From: Tolypocladium sp. Sup5 PDA-1
Taxonomy: Eukaryota; Ascomycota; Sordariomycetes; Hypocreales; Ophiocordycipitaceae
Length of the DNA stretch: 64,000 nt
Direction of reading: 5' to 3'
NCBI GenBank assembly: GCA_000750105.3
Contig: JPHH03000008.1
Location: 372,001 to 436,000, forward strand
In this document: piece by piece, positions 1 through 12,386 of the stretch
Position numbering within the stretch: the first letter of the stretch is position 1
Layout of the letters: every line of letters begins with the position of its first letter
Program-made: the position numbers and the translations under genes
The notes under the pieces: model-generated
The model's input: the letters and a program-made list of their open reading frames with translations, nothing else
Told to the model about the DNA's origin: nothing
The model's database searches: none

Positions 1-3000
1 GGTGGAGATTGTGCGTGGGAACTACCAAGTGCTCCGTGCCTGTCGGTGTAGGTTAGGCGTGGCTGCGAGGTGGTTGCTTCCTCCTCTGTGCCTGGACAAA
101 CAAGGCAGGAAGGAACAGACTGCGAGCAGCAACCGCGAATGGAAGCCGCGGGAGGAGCAGCGCACCCCATCTCGCTGGACGACATCGCATCACCAGTTCA
201 CCACCACCAACCACCATCACCACTGCACCAGGGACACTGCCGGCGATATTAGTCGGTTGGGGGCCTTCTCCAACACCAGCAGCGGCCCCATCTCCATCTC
301 CATCTCATCTGTCCCCCTCCCCGTCCGCATCTGCACAACGCCCGCTCGCACTTGCGACTGGTGTGCCTTGGAAGGAAGGATGCGTGGAAGCCTTGGTGCG
401 CAGTCGCTGCTGCAACGATGGTGGCTGGGGGAACGCCTCTCAAGCCTCCTACGAACGTCGAGGTGAAGAAACCAAGTATTGGCAGCATTGGCAGCCATGC
501 GGCACGCACACACTCTCTCACCCGCCTTCGTTCGAATGCGAACAAGGCGCTGGGTCACTCATCACAGAACCCACTCCAACCCGGGTTCACGGGCTTCGAT
601 GTGAACCCGTCAAGGCCCAACCGAGAGACGCCACGATCCGCGATATTAGAGGCAAGGACTCACGCAGAGACAACAAGCTTTCCAACAAAGGCCGCCACAT
701 GGAATCCTCGTCACGCCTCAGACCGGCCCGTCGCAGCACCAAGCACAACGGTTCTCGCACATGGCTTCCCCAACCTGGCTTCCATATGGCTGCCGTCAAC
801 GGCTCGGTGATAACGTCCCCTGGGGTCGGTGTATGTGTGTCATCCTGCCGTGCCCTACCCGGCATTTCATGCCTGCAAGACCAAGGAACTTTCGGTCGCT
901 GGAGATAACGAGTCGAGCCCAACCACGACCCGCAACCCATGCGCCCGTACTGACTACATCGCATACCCAGCTTCCTCACAAACACTCGCGCCTGTATCTC
1001 GAATCAGAAGCAAAAAAGCCTGATAACGCTGGAGTGGGCTCACGACGGGGCCAGCCAAACCTGCAAGCGATATCTTGGACCGCGTGCGCACCCAATCCTG
1101 CAGTTGGGCTCCGTATCCGCACACACAACCACTACAACGCATCACTGGCGTTGGCGGTCACACTCGCAGGGCGCCACGGCAAGGGGAGGCTATGAGGGCC
1201 GACCCTGGCCATGTCGTCGGACGCCGGGGCGATAACACCGGAGAGCGGCTCACAGCGGATTCGAGGCAGCCCTGTTTTGTTCTGGCTGGCACCGTCGCCG
1301 TTGACGCATGATATCCAGTTTGTTACCAGAAAAGCCAACGGGTCCCAGGGAACAATTTCTCATGAAACGCAATGCGATTGAAGTACCGGCTGGGCATGCT
1401 GCATCAAGCGCGCAGCGAGGCAGACGCTCCCCGCAGATTGGCTCGTGATTCATCCTCGACCCCAGGAAAAGCAGATGGAAGTGACGGGGTCACGGCGGCA
1501 GATGCATCACCAACCTGTACACCTGCGTCTTAGTGTCCCAGACACACCCGCCCGGAGTGGGCTGTTCGGGTGGGTTTGCAAAAGGACCTGGCGCTACGTA
1601 GGCTGCACGCTAGACGCCGAATGGTAGTGGTGCCGGTGCAGTCTTGACTCTTTTAGTGCGTCCCTCTTCGCTCCAACGCCGTGCCGGCTTGGTACTCCGT
1701 GCCAGTCATGAGCCACGAGCGCCCTGAATTTAACACGGAGACGACGGTCGTCGGAGCCGGGGTCGGTGTTCTCTCCTGCTGTTGCACTATATCTTCCTGT
1801 CTGGCAGCGCGAATGTCTCCGGGATGGAGATTGAGGGAGGACGGGCTCGCGTGCTTGCGTGCTTGCTTGTTAGTGCAAAGGTGACCGGCTCTGGAGCTGG
1901 CGGGATCGGACGAGAGAAGAGACTGAGCCGCCAAGGAGACCAACGAGGGGCGAACGGGAGAAGTGGGCAATGGCAGGGACAAAGACCCGACTCATACAAC
2001 AAACAGTCGAGGACTCGAGGCATCCTTGGGGCAAGGACGCCATCGACAGACACCTCGAAGCCGGTCCTCACCCTCGTCAGCTGTCTCGTCACCAATCAGC
2101 GACTCACTCCCGCGTTTACCACGGGCCAACGAAAAAGAAACGTTCCCGTCCCGACAAAGGCCCGCGTGACGTGCCTTGGGAATACACACTCACGCACACT
2201 CACACACACTCACTCACTCACATGGGAGAATCGCCATATGGACATGAGTGAGCAAGCCGCCTCCAGCAACCGCAACGCCGCGTCTGCTGATATCTGGCGA
2301 GGTTTGGCATGGATGGAGGCGAACAGGCCGGGGGTAGGGTGGCTGGCAGCAGATGGTAGGGCATGGAAAGTCCTGGGATCAAGCCAAGCTTGATCAATGG
2401 GGCACGACCGGGATGGTGGGTGCGGGTGCAACGCCCCCCTTGGCCCCTCCAACCTCTCCGAACCGACCCCAACTGGCAAACCTCCAACTTTTCATCACGA
2501 CACTCCCCAGGCGCCAGTGCACCCTCCCCTCGTCTGCTCAACCCCCCTGCTTCCCCATCGGATGCTATCCACATTGTTCCAATCCGCCTCCACATTCTAT
2601 CTGTACTGTGACGCCCACATCCCATGGTCGCTCGTCCAACGCCCATGGTCGCTCGCCCGTTCTCTACTCTGCTCTATCCGTTGAGCAACGATGCAGACAC
2701 ACACCCCTTCCGTCCCCTGTCGCACTCTTGTCCGGCTGCTGCGAACCTAACTGTATCGCTGCCCTGAGCTCGCTGCCAGTGGACCCCAGCGGCCGCCGCG
2801 TCACTGCTATAGATGAGCACTGACACGCCACACTCAACGACTCGAGCAATCAAGCAACCAGGCCCTCTTACTCGTACGAGTGCGCCTCGCTCGTCAACAC
2901 CACGCCCACCACGCCCCTCGCTGGGCAGGGGTCTCCAAGAGAGGCGCCATCAGACCCTCCATGCGACGGCCTCCCCGCCGATCTCCTCCTCACGCTCACT

Positions 3001-3625
3001 CGGTCGACTTCAATCAGCAACCGCTGCCACGGCGGGCACCCCCCTCCCACAATTTCTCCAGATAACCCACCGTCCCGTGCTGTGATGGTACGCGCATGGT
3101 ACCGTCCACTTCACAGGCATACCACACCACCGGGTTACGGACGTCGGGAGTGCTGCGTCTACGGCCGTGGTACGTACTCTGGAAGTATGGAGAAGACGCC
3201 CCCCTTGGCGGCGCAGGCGCCCTCGTACTACCACCACTACTGGCTGCTAGCCAGCCCATCGCTTGACCGTCCGTCCCTACAAGACGGGATCGGGTCTTCT
3301 GCACGCCACTGCTCTCCATATACATAACCGTCTCTGCACCCGTTTCCCCTCTGCACACGATATCTTCAGAAGACGCTTCGTCCTGCCTCTCGTTCTCTTG
3401 TGCTTGCAATCCCTCACCTCCGCTCTCCTCCCCATCTGTCTTCTAACCCTCTATCCCCTTCTCCCGTCCTCTGCTGTAGACGCTCCACTCCAACGTCACA
3501 TCAAGCGAGCACCTGCGGTTGTGATCGCGGACCACTGGCGCCCGTTCCATCGCTCTTTATCACCAACACCGAGAACGTTCACCGCCTCCATCAGCCCTTG
3601 GATTGGCCTCTGTTCGCCCGTGGCC
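1..3625. other. Gene-free region and leader of the first regulator gene
   Basis: I see no supportable gene here: the open frames are short, overlap on both strands and lack recognisable domains. A CA/CT microsatellite of the CACACT type lies near 2188-2222. From about 3330 to 3620 the plus strand becomes strongly pyrimidine-rich, as is common in leaders and promoters of filamentous fungi. The stretch 3263-3625 is open in frame with the downstream regulator but starts at no ATG and looks like leader sequence. Confidence 0.5.
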
Positions 3626-6275
3626 ATGACTGCTGCTCTCTCTCATCAGACGGTGTCTGTCAAGGATGCCGCTGCTGTCCGAAAGCGCAGAAGACGTGCC
3701 CCTGCCGGCGGCGCCTCGGACGACTGCTTCACCTGCTCCAAGCGAAACATCAAGTGCGACCGCCGGCGGCCGTACTGCTCCCAATGTCTCGAGATTGGCA
3801 ACGAATGCTCTGGCTACAAGACCCAGCTGACGTGGGGTGTCGGCGTTGCCAGCCGAGGCAAGCTCCGCGGCCTGTCTCTGCCCATTGCAAAGGCGCCTCC
3901 CGTCTCCCGCGAGCCCAAGAAGTCTCCCATCGGTCGTTCACGGTCCAACTCGACCGCCCCCGTCATCGCGGCCCACTGGAATGAGCATGAAGACCACCGG
4001 AGGTCGCATCACCGCGGTCCCATCGATATTCCGTCCATGTCTCACGTGCCCGGCTCGGCGCCCACGACCCCGTATCCTGGGCAGGGCTACGACTACCTCT
4101 CCATGTCTCACCCGGAGAACTCGACGACCGTGCACCAGGGCAGCTGGGGCAGCGTTCACTACTCCTCCAACATGGTTCACTCCCCAGACGCAACACCAAA
4201 GTACTCGAAATTCCCTCTACCTCTGATCACCGACGGCCTCTCCTCGTCCGTGGATTCGGTCAGCGATGTCGACTATCTCTCTCCTCTCAGCCAGTCGTAT
4301 TCGCGTGACGAGATGCCCTTTGGCAGCAGCGCGACCGTCATGTACGACAGCTATCCGGCGCACCAGAACTCTCCCGTCCCGCAAAGTCCTCCCTCGGCTC
4401 TCGTCCTCGACCACAGCCGTGCGCCAACCTCATGTCCGGGCCTTGTCTATGCCCCCTCGGAACCGAGTTCAAGCCTCACCTCTCACCTGGACCCCTTCGA
4501 CACACACCTGGGCCATAAACTGATGCGGGAGTGTGACAGCCTCAGTGAGCATCACATGGCGCCTTGTCCAGCCTTCCCATTCTAATGAGGCAGCAGGTGT
4601 TCCTCAAGTCGACGCATACAGCACTAGCCCCAACCCTGCTGACCACATCTGGACGTCGCCACATGGACGGGAGGATGAACTACAGTCGCCGCACTCCGAA
4701 CACGCCCAAGCCCGATGGCCCGCGTCGCGCGGAGCTGATTCACTGCGCGTCAGCCCAGACCTCGTTGCCAGGATGCCCTTCTTTATGGATTACTACAAAA
4801 ACACCATGGCCCCTTCCATGGTTTACATCGACGGCCCTCACAACCCCTTTCGAGACCACGTCCTCCAGCTCGCCGCCAACAGCCAGAGCCTGCAGCATGC
4901 CATCTGCGCCCTGTCCGCTTGCAACCTCCGCATGAAGCGGAAGCTCAGCCTGGGCCACGACACACAGGAGCTGTGGGAGAGGCTCGTGGCTGAGAAGCAC
5001 GCCATCGACAGCATGGGCGATGCGCAACCGGATGACCCTGCTCTCGCCGAGGAATTCCAACACCGGAACCTCGCCGTCCATCTCCTGAATGAACAACTGA
5101 ACGACCCCGTCAAGTCCACATACGATTCTGTGCTCGCCACGATTCTGCTCCTGTGCCACTACCGCATGGTGGAGTCGGGCGTTGCTAAATTCCATACCCA
5201 GTTCGCGGGTGTAAAGAAGATACTCGCGATGCGAACTGAGCGCTTTGGGCCATCTCGCGAGTCGACATGGATCGAGGCTCTGTTCACCTACTTCGATGCT
5301 ATTTCGGCCAGCATCAATGACAGAGAAGCCCAATTAACCTCTGGAGTCGACGACGGCGTCGCCGGCGCCCAATTGCTCCCGCTCGGCGCTGAAAATCTGG
5401 TCGGCTGCGAGCGGGAGCTGTTTAGGACAATCAGCAAGCTGGGCCGCTTGAACCTTCTTTCACAACACCGCCCTGTGCAGAACATGGCGGCATCCCCTCG
5501 CAGAAGCTCAGAAGCGTCCCAGTCGCAAGGCATGGCTGCATCGCCCATGAGCCAGTCGTACAGAGACAGCATGGGCAGCATGCACAGCCAACAGCTGGGC
5601 GACATGTATCAGATGCCAAGCCACCGATTTGACGGCAATGGATTTGGCACGACGCTGGACGATGACGAGATTCTCGCGTCGGCCATGTGCACGTCGACAG
5701 CCTTTGACGATCGCCGGTCCCTGTTCTGGCGAGAATGGAAGGACGCCCGGCTGGCCCTGCAGAACTGGCAGTTCGACGCTGCGGCCGTGGCAGCATCGCT
5801 GCCAGGGTCGCCGAGCCCGGCGCAGATACGCGATTTGGGATCCCTGTCAGAAGCGTTCCGCTATGCTGCGTTGCTGTACACGGAGCGCCTGGCGGGTCCC
5901 AGCACGCCATCGAGCCACACCAACTTCCAGAACCTGGTGAGCCAGGTGGTCTACTACGCGACGAGCCTCGACGCAGGAAGCACTGCGGAGAAGTTCATGC
6001 TGTGGCCCCTGTTTGTGGCCGGCTCCGAGTGCGTCAACGAGCTGCAGCAGAACATCGTACGGACCAAATGCCGTGACATCATGAGTCGGTCGGGCTACAT
6101 GAACAACCTGTCGGCCCTGGACATTCTCGAGAAGCTCTGGGCGGGCGACTTCAAGAGCGGGGTGGAGCTTCGGAATCATAGGCAGGCAGCTAAGATGGCA
6201 GGCTGCCGTGGGCCCTTTAACTGGGCCAAATGTTTCGGAGGCCCCGGAGTCGAGGCAGAGTGGATCATGTTTTGA
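3626..6275 (+). CDS. Zn(II)2Cys6 transcription factor with fungal_trans_2-type domain
   Basis: Nuclear DNA-binding regulator, about 866 residues in two exons (3626-4544 and 4594-6275). The intron starts GTGAGC at 4545, has a CTAAT branch-like element, and ends at CAG 4593 or 4596; both acceptors keep frame. The N-terminus has a basic run followed by a complete binuclear zinc cluster with cysteines 34, 37, 44, 51, 54 and 61 (C-x2-C-x6-C-x6-C-x2-C-x6-C). A Ser/Pro-rich linker follows. The second exon carries the helical regulatory region typical of PF11951 proteins, starting near a segment reading ARMPFFMDYYKNTMAP. ATG 3626 is chosen because it is the ATG immediately before the basic region; the frame is open upstream without one. 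Its targets cannot be read from sequence, and it stands alone between two large spacers. Confidence 0.9.
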
Positions 6276-9200
6276 CCGCGGTGAAGGAAAGATTGATGAT
6301 GAAGAGAGGATACAATATGAAGTTATACTTGCATACACATTACGCACACACACCCACACACCAAACCAAACCAGAAAAGGGGGACAGCGCCAAGCGGGAA
6401 GCAACAAAAAAACACGGGCATACGGACTGGGACATACTTGCATTGGACGGAACCATCGTGGGCACAGGGCCAATCAGCGGGTTGAGGTTTCAGAATACTA
6501 AAAAGGGAGGAATTGGAAGGGTGCTTGGCTCTGCATGGGAATTCCGGGCATTTGGGGGGACACGGGGCGATGGGTATGTCGGGATTTCACCATGTCTGTC
6601 TGTACTTTTAGGCCTAGCATTTCTGTGACACGGGACGAGCGCGGAGAAGGCTGTACCAGTTCATCGAAGGAGCCTGCTTTTGGTGGTTTACAATCCAATT
6701 ACGACGATGATGATGTAAATACAAGAACAATCAGTACATTTACAAGATGCGATGCAGTGCCCACCTTGATACAGATCGGCTATGCAGCTCGGGGTCAGCG
6801 TGATGGATGTCGTACAGGATCTCTGTCGGTTTGGGGCACAGGGGACATCACCTCATGGCCCCGCATGGTCACGAGATGGTATGCCGGTCGCATTTGGAGT
6901 ATGCTGCTGGGCTCGGCATACGTACGAGGGGATGCAAGTGCATGCATCCCAGGTAGTATTGGGCTGGATGGGTGTGTTGATACGATGGGAGGGTATGGAC
7001 TGGGTGCAGCGAAGCTCCGGTTCACGTCAAGGGGCATGGTGAGCTGGCGTACCCTGGCTTATTCTGTTACTTACGAAGTATGTAGGCACTTTTGGGCAAA
7101 GGGAAGGGAAGGGGATGCTTTATCGCGGACGGCACCCTCCGCCGGAGAATTGTTAAGTCAAGGCAAGATGCTTGGCGGCGGCGGGCATCTGGAGAGAGAT
7201 GCACGTACGAATGCGGGATGGATGGAGGAGGGATGACTCGCTTACGGTGCGTCAAGGGTCCTGCCTAAACCAGCCGTGTCGTGCTGCCTGGGTGGTACGG
7301 GGTTGATGCAGCGCGATAGGGACTGCAGGGCGGTCATGTGGGCGGCGGCGTGCGCAGTCAGCACCGAGGAAGGCAGGCAGGCCACAGCGGAGAAATGCAT
7401 ACTCAAGCCTGACGGGTAAGCAAGCTGGGCAAGGCAAGGTATCGCGGGATGCCGACGATGGGGGATTCGAGGAGGGGCGAAGGAGGACGGGAGGATGAAC
7501 GGTCGTCGGCCGAGGCAGGGAAAGCCAAGCCTTGATCGGCGGCGGAGCCGGACGAGTTTCTTGATTGTCGCCGGTTCGGCACCCCGGTCGGGACGGGCAG
7601 CGGGCGCTGATTGGCCGGAGGAGCGCGCGGGGTGGTTTGCGCCGTTGCGGTGTGGCTTTGGGCGCTTGGTTCGCGCGGCTTACACCACGGCAGGTTTTCT
7701 CGAAGGTTGCGAGGACGAACGGGCTTTGGTGGTTGCTGGCCCGGCCGGGCGAGGATGCGGTCCCGGGACTTGGCCGACGATGACGACGATGAGGTTTGCG
7801 TTGCGCGCCTGTGGCGGCTGCCATTGGGGGAGGGAGGGCACGGGAGGGATGGGACGGATGGCAGGGCAGAGATGGGCCGGGGACAAGCGCGGGCGGCTGT
7901 CTTCTAAGGTACGGGGTGTGTACGCCCGTAGTCCGTAGGAACCGCGTAAAGGCAGCGCCATGTGAAGGCAGCGGCCATGGCTGGGTGTGCCTTGTCGTTG
8001 TCGACGTGCCTGACCATCACCAACCCCGGCGCGTGGGGAGACGCCAAGGAACCGGGCGAGGTACTTCCAGACTACATGCCAGACGGGATGGCAGCACCTC
8101 AGCTCTAGCCCCCGGCGTTGGTCGTCGTCGATGGGTGGGAAAATGGGCGTCGCCGTCTCCCGTTCCAACGGGGGCGTGTGTGATTTGCGAAAGGGACGAC
8201 AGCTGCAACTACCAGCTGATCTGTACGCGGTTTACGGAGTACACTCTGTGCACACAACGGATGAACCGGGGATACGGGCACAAAAGTACGTCCGTACGGC
8301 GAGTCAATGGCACAGACGGGGGATCAGACGAACCGCCTACGAGTAGGCCAAAGTCAATACTCGCGGGTTTGCAGGGGGCCACAGGCCGAGCAGCTGACGG
8401 CGCCTTCACGTTCGGCGCGAGTTTCTACGAGTACGAACTTACGAAGCACCGCTTCTCAACGGCCGGCCAATATCTCATCAGAGGAGATGACGGACAAAGG
8501 GTCTATCTAGTCCATAACTGAGCTCGTCTGAGTCGCCAGGGCTGCCCCCAATCCGGACTACGGACACACCCACCCTGCAGTGGCCCATCATCTCCACCAA
8601 ACTAACTACGAGGCTAGCCGTGAATCGTCCAACAGTCCGCCTGTGCCTCTTCTCACCCAGCCGTCACTCCTTCGAGAAATAGTCCGTACGGATACGTATC
8701 GCGAGTGTTCAGTCGCTCGGCCGGGACAGCCTACTCTGTTAGGAGCGCGGGCGCGGGTGCTACTCGTGCAATTGACGGTCCATGGGCCGGACCCTGGATG
8801 GATCATGATCGACGCCGGGGTCCAGGTTCGCCTTCAGCCCCGCGAGGCAGCCGAGCTGGTTCGGTCGAGGAAAGAAGGAAGGAAATGGAAGGGGGAGAGG
8901 CGTGCCGGCACGTGGGTATCTGCGGGCAATCCATTTCTCTCCGACTCTGCCTCTGTGTTTCGACCACGGATGTTGGTGCTGGCTGCTGAAGAAGACGGAA
9001 GACCTGGGCGGCGATAACACGCGCCTTCTCCCCCCCCCCCCCCCCCCCCCCGGCCCCAAAAAACCAAATGGGGCAGCACAGACAAACCTTCTCGTAGCCC
9101 GATCTCTTCCATTGGACATCCTTTGCTCCGCGTGCCTGTTTCGAATATTTACTTTTTCCCCTTCCCTTTTTTGCTTGTTCCCGGCGTCGCGGGAGAGGCC

Positions 9201-11273
9201 GAGGAAGCTGGCGCGCTGTGTTGGGGGTGGCGGCCGGATCTGCCGACGGGCTGCCGTGGTGTTCCTGCAGCAGCTGGCCTCCAATCATTTACGACAACGC
9301 GAACGTGGCGAAACAATGAATGACAAAAAGGGGGGGGAAGGAAAATATAACTCCAATTTCGAGGGGGTTTGAGGCTTCCCTGGATATGCCATGTGCGTTC
9401 TGTTACGGATCCCTGCACTTTCCCAACTGTTACTCTTCGTACTCCGTACTCTGCGGACCACCCGTTTGACAGCATCGTCGACGCCAGACGCCAATAGCCA
9501 CACACCAGATCGAGTGGACGTTTGTCGAGATGGAACGTGCACCGCGCTGGCCGACGCACACGCCCGCCCCTGCTATCCACACCGCCGGAGCCCGGGGGGA
9601 CGGACGGACTGGACGGACTGGGGCGTCCAAGGCGTTGCTCCATGCGGAACCGAGGTTCTACAAGTAGGTATGGAGCACCGGCGGCTTCCAATCGGTCTCA
9701 AAGGACCCTTCCTCGGTGTGGGTTTACGGTGGTGTATGTGAGCTTATCAGTGCGCCGCGGCCGGGGAGCCCCCTATCTCTCGAATGTACGGTCCTTTTGT
9801 CCAACTCGTGCTTTGTTCTATCTCTCCCCCCTCTGCTGTTATACCTGCCCCATGCAAATACGCACGAGTAAGTTGCCATTGCCGGTTTGAGGAAGCCCAA
9901 CAAGCCCGACGAGCAATCCCTAACAAGCCCGGGGGCTCTGCTGCTGCTCTCGCGCGCCGCAGCGTGCCATGGCTGCGTCGCAGTCGCATCCCCGACATCG
10001 ATGGCGACATCTCGCTCGCCCTCGGCACGGGCGGCTGCGACTTTACCATTTGACTCTGTGCCTGCAATGATTATGACTCCGTACGTACGAAGTACGCGAC
10101 GTTGCAGCAACACTGCAGCCCACGCCCACGCCCACGTCCGCGCCCACGCCCCCGCGACCGACGGCTGCAGAGTCACGTCAGCGCTCTCCTGCGTCCCGGG
10201 CGAACGAACGACTGCAGGTCTCAGACAGAGTCCCGGAGAAGCAGCGGAAGAAGAAAGGCTCGCTGGGTTCGCCGTCTTCCATCATCGCGGCGTCTGTGCC
10301 CATTGTTCTGTGCAGGCGCTTCGTCCTATCCCACTTTTTCCCCGACCATGTCTCACCTCGACGCACGCTTGGCACGCTCTTCAAAAGTCCCAGGCTTCCT
10401 CTCCCTTCTTTCCCCCAGACGGCGCCCTGGACCTTGCAGATCATCAGCCACCACCACATCCGACGCAGACGCAGACGCAGATGCAGCCTCGTCACTTATC
10501 GCGTTGTTCGAGGTTGGTTGGAGAATCGAGGCGGATTGTGAAGATGCGATTCGTGCCGCGATGCAACGCCCGGAACGATGCGATCAAACCACCAAGAGGG
10601 GCTGAATACGCCTCCTTTATCTCCCCATCGCCGGCAATTGGAATTGTAGCTATTCCTGGGGAGCGCTGTTGTATTGTCTCGTACGGATACACTGCCAATC
10701 TACATTACTTATTGTGTCTATTATCCATCCACCCCGTTGCAATGAAACCAAGCGCCGCCCTCGTTAGACTACGGACTACGGATACTCCATTCCCCAACTC
10801 TTTCGTGCCTGCTCCGCACCTTGTTAAAGCCGTGTCGGTCCGGGAACAAAGGCGGGCATGTTAGACGACGATTCGAGGCGAAACGTCCTAGTCTCGCTGG
10901 AGCCGCACTTCGCATCCTCGCCGTGCCAAGCTTTTCGTTCGCCATGGCGTCCGACTTGCCCGCAACAACTTCGGCCAGAGGACGGGGAATGCTTCAATTG
11001 AACGTTCCATTCTGTGGTTCCTGAATGACTGACTGCGGCCTTCGCTCCGGGTGCTACTTCTGGGCCTCGACGGCTTCCAGGAGCCCGGCACTTGAGGCGG
11101 GCGGCAAATGCCGGCAGTTGAAACGACCCCGTCCGCTGTCTCCTCTCTTCCCATCCTATCGTATCCTGTCCCGCCGTTGAACCTCACCTCGCCCGGCATC
11201 AGCTCAGCCCGGTCCGTCGGGTCGCGACTCACGTGCCCATCAGCTGCGCAAGGACCCCGGGAGAGGCTGCGCC
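6276..11273. other. 5 kb gene-free region
   Basis: No gene can be supported in these 5 kb. Open frames exist on both strands, because the DNA is GC-rich and stop-poor, but they overlap one another, lack ATG starts or domains, and are low in complexity. It holds a CA-rich patch near 6340-6370, a run of 22 C at 9030-9051, CCCACG-type repeats near 10120-10160, and many copies of a short TCCGTAC/GTACGGA motif between about 8220 and 10790. Long non-coding transcripts or regulatory DNA are possible but not shown. Confidence 0.5.
9030..9051. repeat. Homopolymer tract, 22 C
   Basis: Uninterrupted run of C on the plus strand in the gene-free region. Exact length is a common sequencing uncertainty. 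Confidence 0.95.
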
Positions 11274-12353
11274 TTATGCCTGTAGAGTCGACGGCGCCGC
11301 GTTCCTGGTGCTGTAGCTCGTCGTGCCCGTCTGGTCGCTTCCTCGTCGCTGCTGCTCCTGGAGCGCCTCTCGCAGCTCCTGGTTGGTCCTCAGCACGTCC
11401 AGCATGACATGAAGGCCCCATGGCAGCATCGCCCGCAGCTTCAGGATCCGGTCCTGGGGGGCGTTATCCCGGTTGACCTCGGGACGGCGACGCTGGTGAT
11501 CTTCACCATCATCTGGCTGCTTCTCCTCGGATTGCTGCTCGGACTGTGGCGTCTGTTGCTCAACTTGCTGCTCGGGCTGCTTCTGCTCCTTGGTCTTTGG
11601 CGGCACCCTGAACTGCGGCTCGTCCTTGGGCTTCGGCAACACCTTGCACTGCGACTCATCCTTGGGCTTCGGCAGCACCTTGGACTGCGTCTCATCCTTG
11701 GGCCTCTGCGGCACCACAAACTGCTGATCCTTGGATTGCTGCGGCTCCTCGGATTGCTGCTGCTGCTCAACCCGCTTCTCCCCCGACTGCTGCTGATCAT
11801 CACCACCCCGCTGCGGCTCAACTTGCAGTCCCTCTGCTTCAGGACCTGGGCCTGGAGCAGGGCCTGCATCTTGTCGCTCCCCAGCTTGCGGCTGCTGCTC
11901 CTCCTCCTCCGCCGGCCCCTCCTCCGCCGGCTCCTCCTGCGCGACCCCGTGCCGTATCTTAAACGCTGCCAGCCCATACTCGTACGTCCAGTCCGCCGCA
12001 AACTGAATCTCCTCGACCTGCTCCACGCGCTTCTCCTCCTCCCGCTTCTCCTCCCAGTCCTCGCGGCTGCGCAGCGTCCAGACGCGCTGGTTGCGCTCCA
12101 CGGTCGTCAGCTCCGCGTTCGCGTGCACGGCGGCCACGCGGGCATCCCAGCCTTCGGCGCGGCCGTCGCCGGCCGTCGCCGCGCGCCGCGTGTGGCACTC
12201 CTCGCAGAGCCACCGGTACAGCGTCCGCACTATCGTCTGCTGCTCCTCCGGCCCGCACATCTCATCGTCGCCGCAGTTGGCCGTGCAGCCGACCTTCAGG
12301 AGCATGCTGTGCTTGCACTCTCCCCAACGGACGATGGCGATGCCGCAAGGCAT
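11274..12353 (-). CDS. Hypothetical protein: Cys-rich N-terminus plus Gln/Glu/Pro-rich repeats
   Basis: Single-exon protein of 359 residues; I do not recognise a named family. The start chosen is the ATG giving MPCGIAIVRWGECKH, since upstream frame is low-complexity and runs into a G tract. The first 55 residues hold seven cysteines (3, 13, 23, 27, 33, 50 and 53), ending in a CEEC pair, with His15 next to Cys13: a plausible metal-binding module. A charged, helix-prone region rich in Glu and Arg follows. The C-terminal half is Gln/Glu/Pro-rich and contains about four imperfect 12-residue repeats of the type (S/T)Q-x-KVLPKPKDE. The cysteine layout loosely recalls the two microproteins at 34296 and 63535. 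No neighbour gives a functional hint. Confidence 0.6.
   Translation of the reverse strand: MPCGIAIVRWGECKHSMLLKVGCTANCGDDEMCGPEEQQTIVRTLYRWLCEECHTRRAATAGDGRAEGWDARVAAVHANAELTTVERNQRVWTLRSREDWEEKREEEKRVEQVEEIQFAADWTYEYGLAAFKIRHGVAQEEPAEEGPAEEEEQQPQAGERQDAGPAPGPGPEAEGLQVEPQRGGDDQQQSGEKRVEQQQQSEEPQQSKDQQFVVPQRPKDETQSKVLPKPKDESQCKVLPKPKDEPQFRVPPKTKEQKQPEQQVEQQTPQSEQQSEEKQPDDGEDHQRRRPEVNRDNAPQDRILKLRAMLPWGLHVMLDVLRTNQELREALQEQQRRGSDQTGTTSYSTRNAAPSTLQA
11584..11728 (-). repeat. Imperfect 36-bp tandem repeats inside the Cys-rich protein gene
   Basis: About four adjacent 36-bp units encode 12-residue repeats centred on VLPKPKDE or VPPKTKEQ. The unit length is a multiple of three, so copy changes would not break the frame. 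Confidence 0.75.
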
Positions 12354-12362
12354 GGTGTCGAA

Positions 12363-12386
12363 GGGGGGGGGGGGGGGGTGGGGGGG
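12363..12386. repeat. G tract with one interruption
   Basis: Sixteen G, one T, then seven G on the plus strand, about 10 bp upstream of the minus-strand start codon at 12353. It would sit in the 5' leader or core promoter of that gene. Confidence 0.9.

Noticed and set aside
6535..7236. Open frame of 233 codons on the plus strand
   Set aside because: It has an ATG but no recognisable motif, mixes unrelated compositions and overlaps the 3' side of the regulator gene; I judge it chance.
9887..10864. Long open frame of 325 codons on the plus strand
   Set aside because: It begins without an ATG, is low in complexity (His/Ala/Arg-rich from CCCACG repeats), overlaps other open frames on both strands and shows no domain; GC-rich DNA gives such frames by chance.
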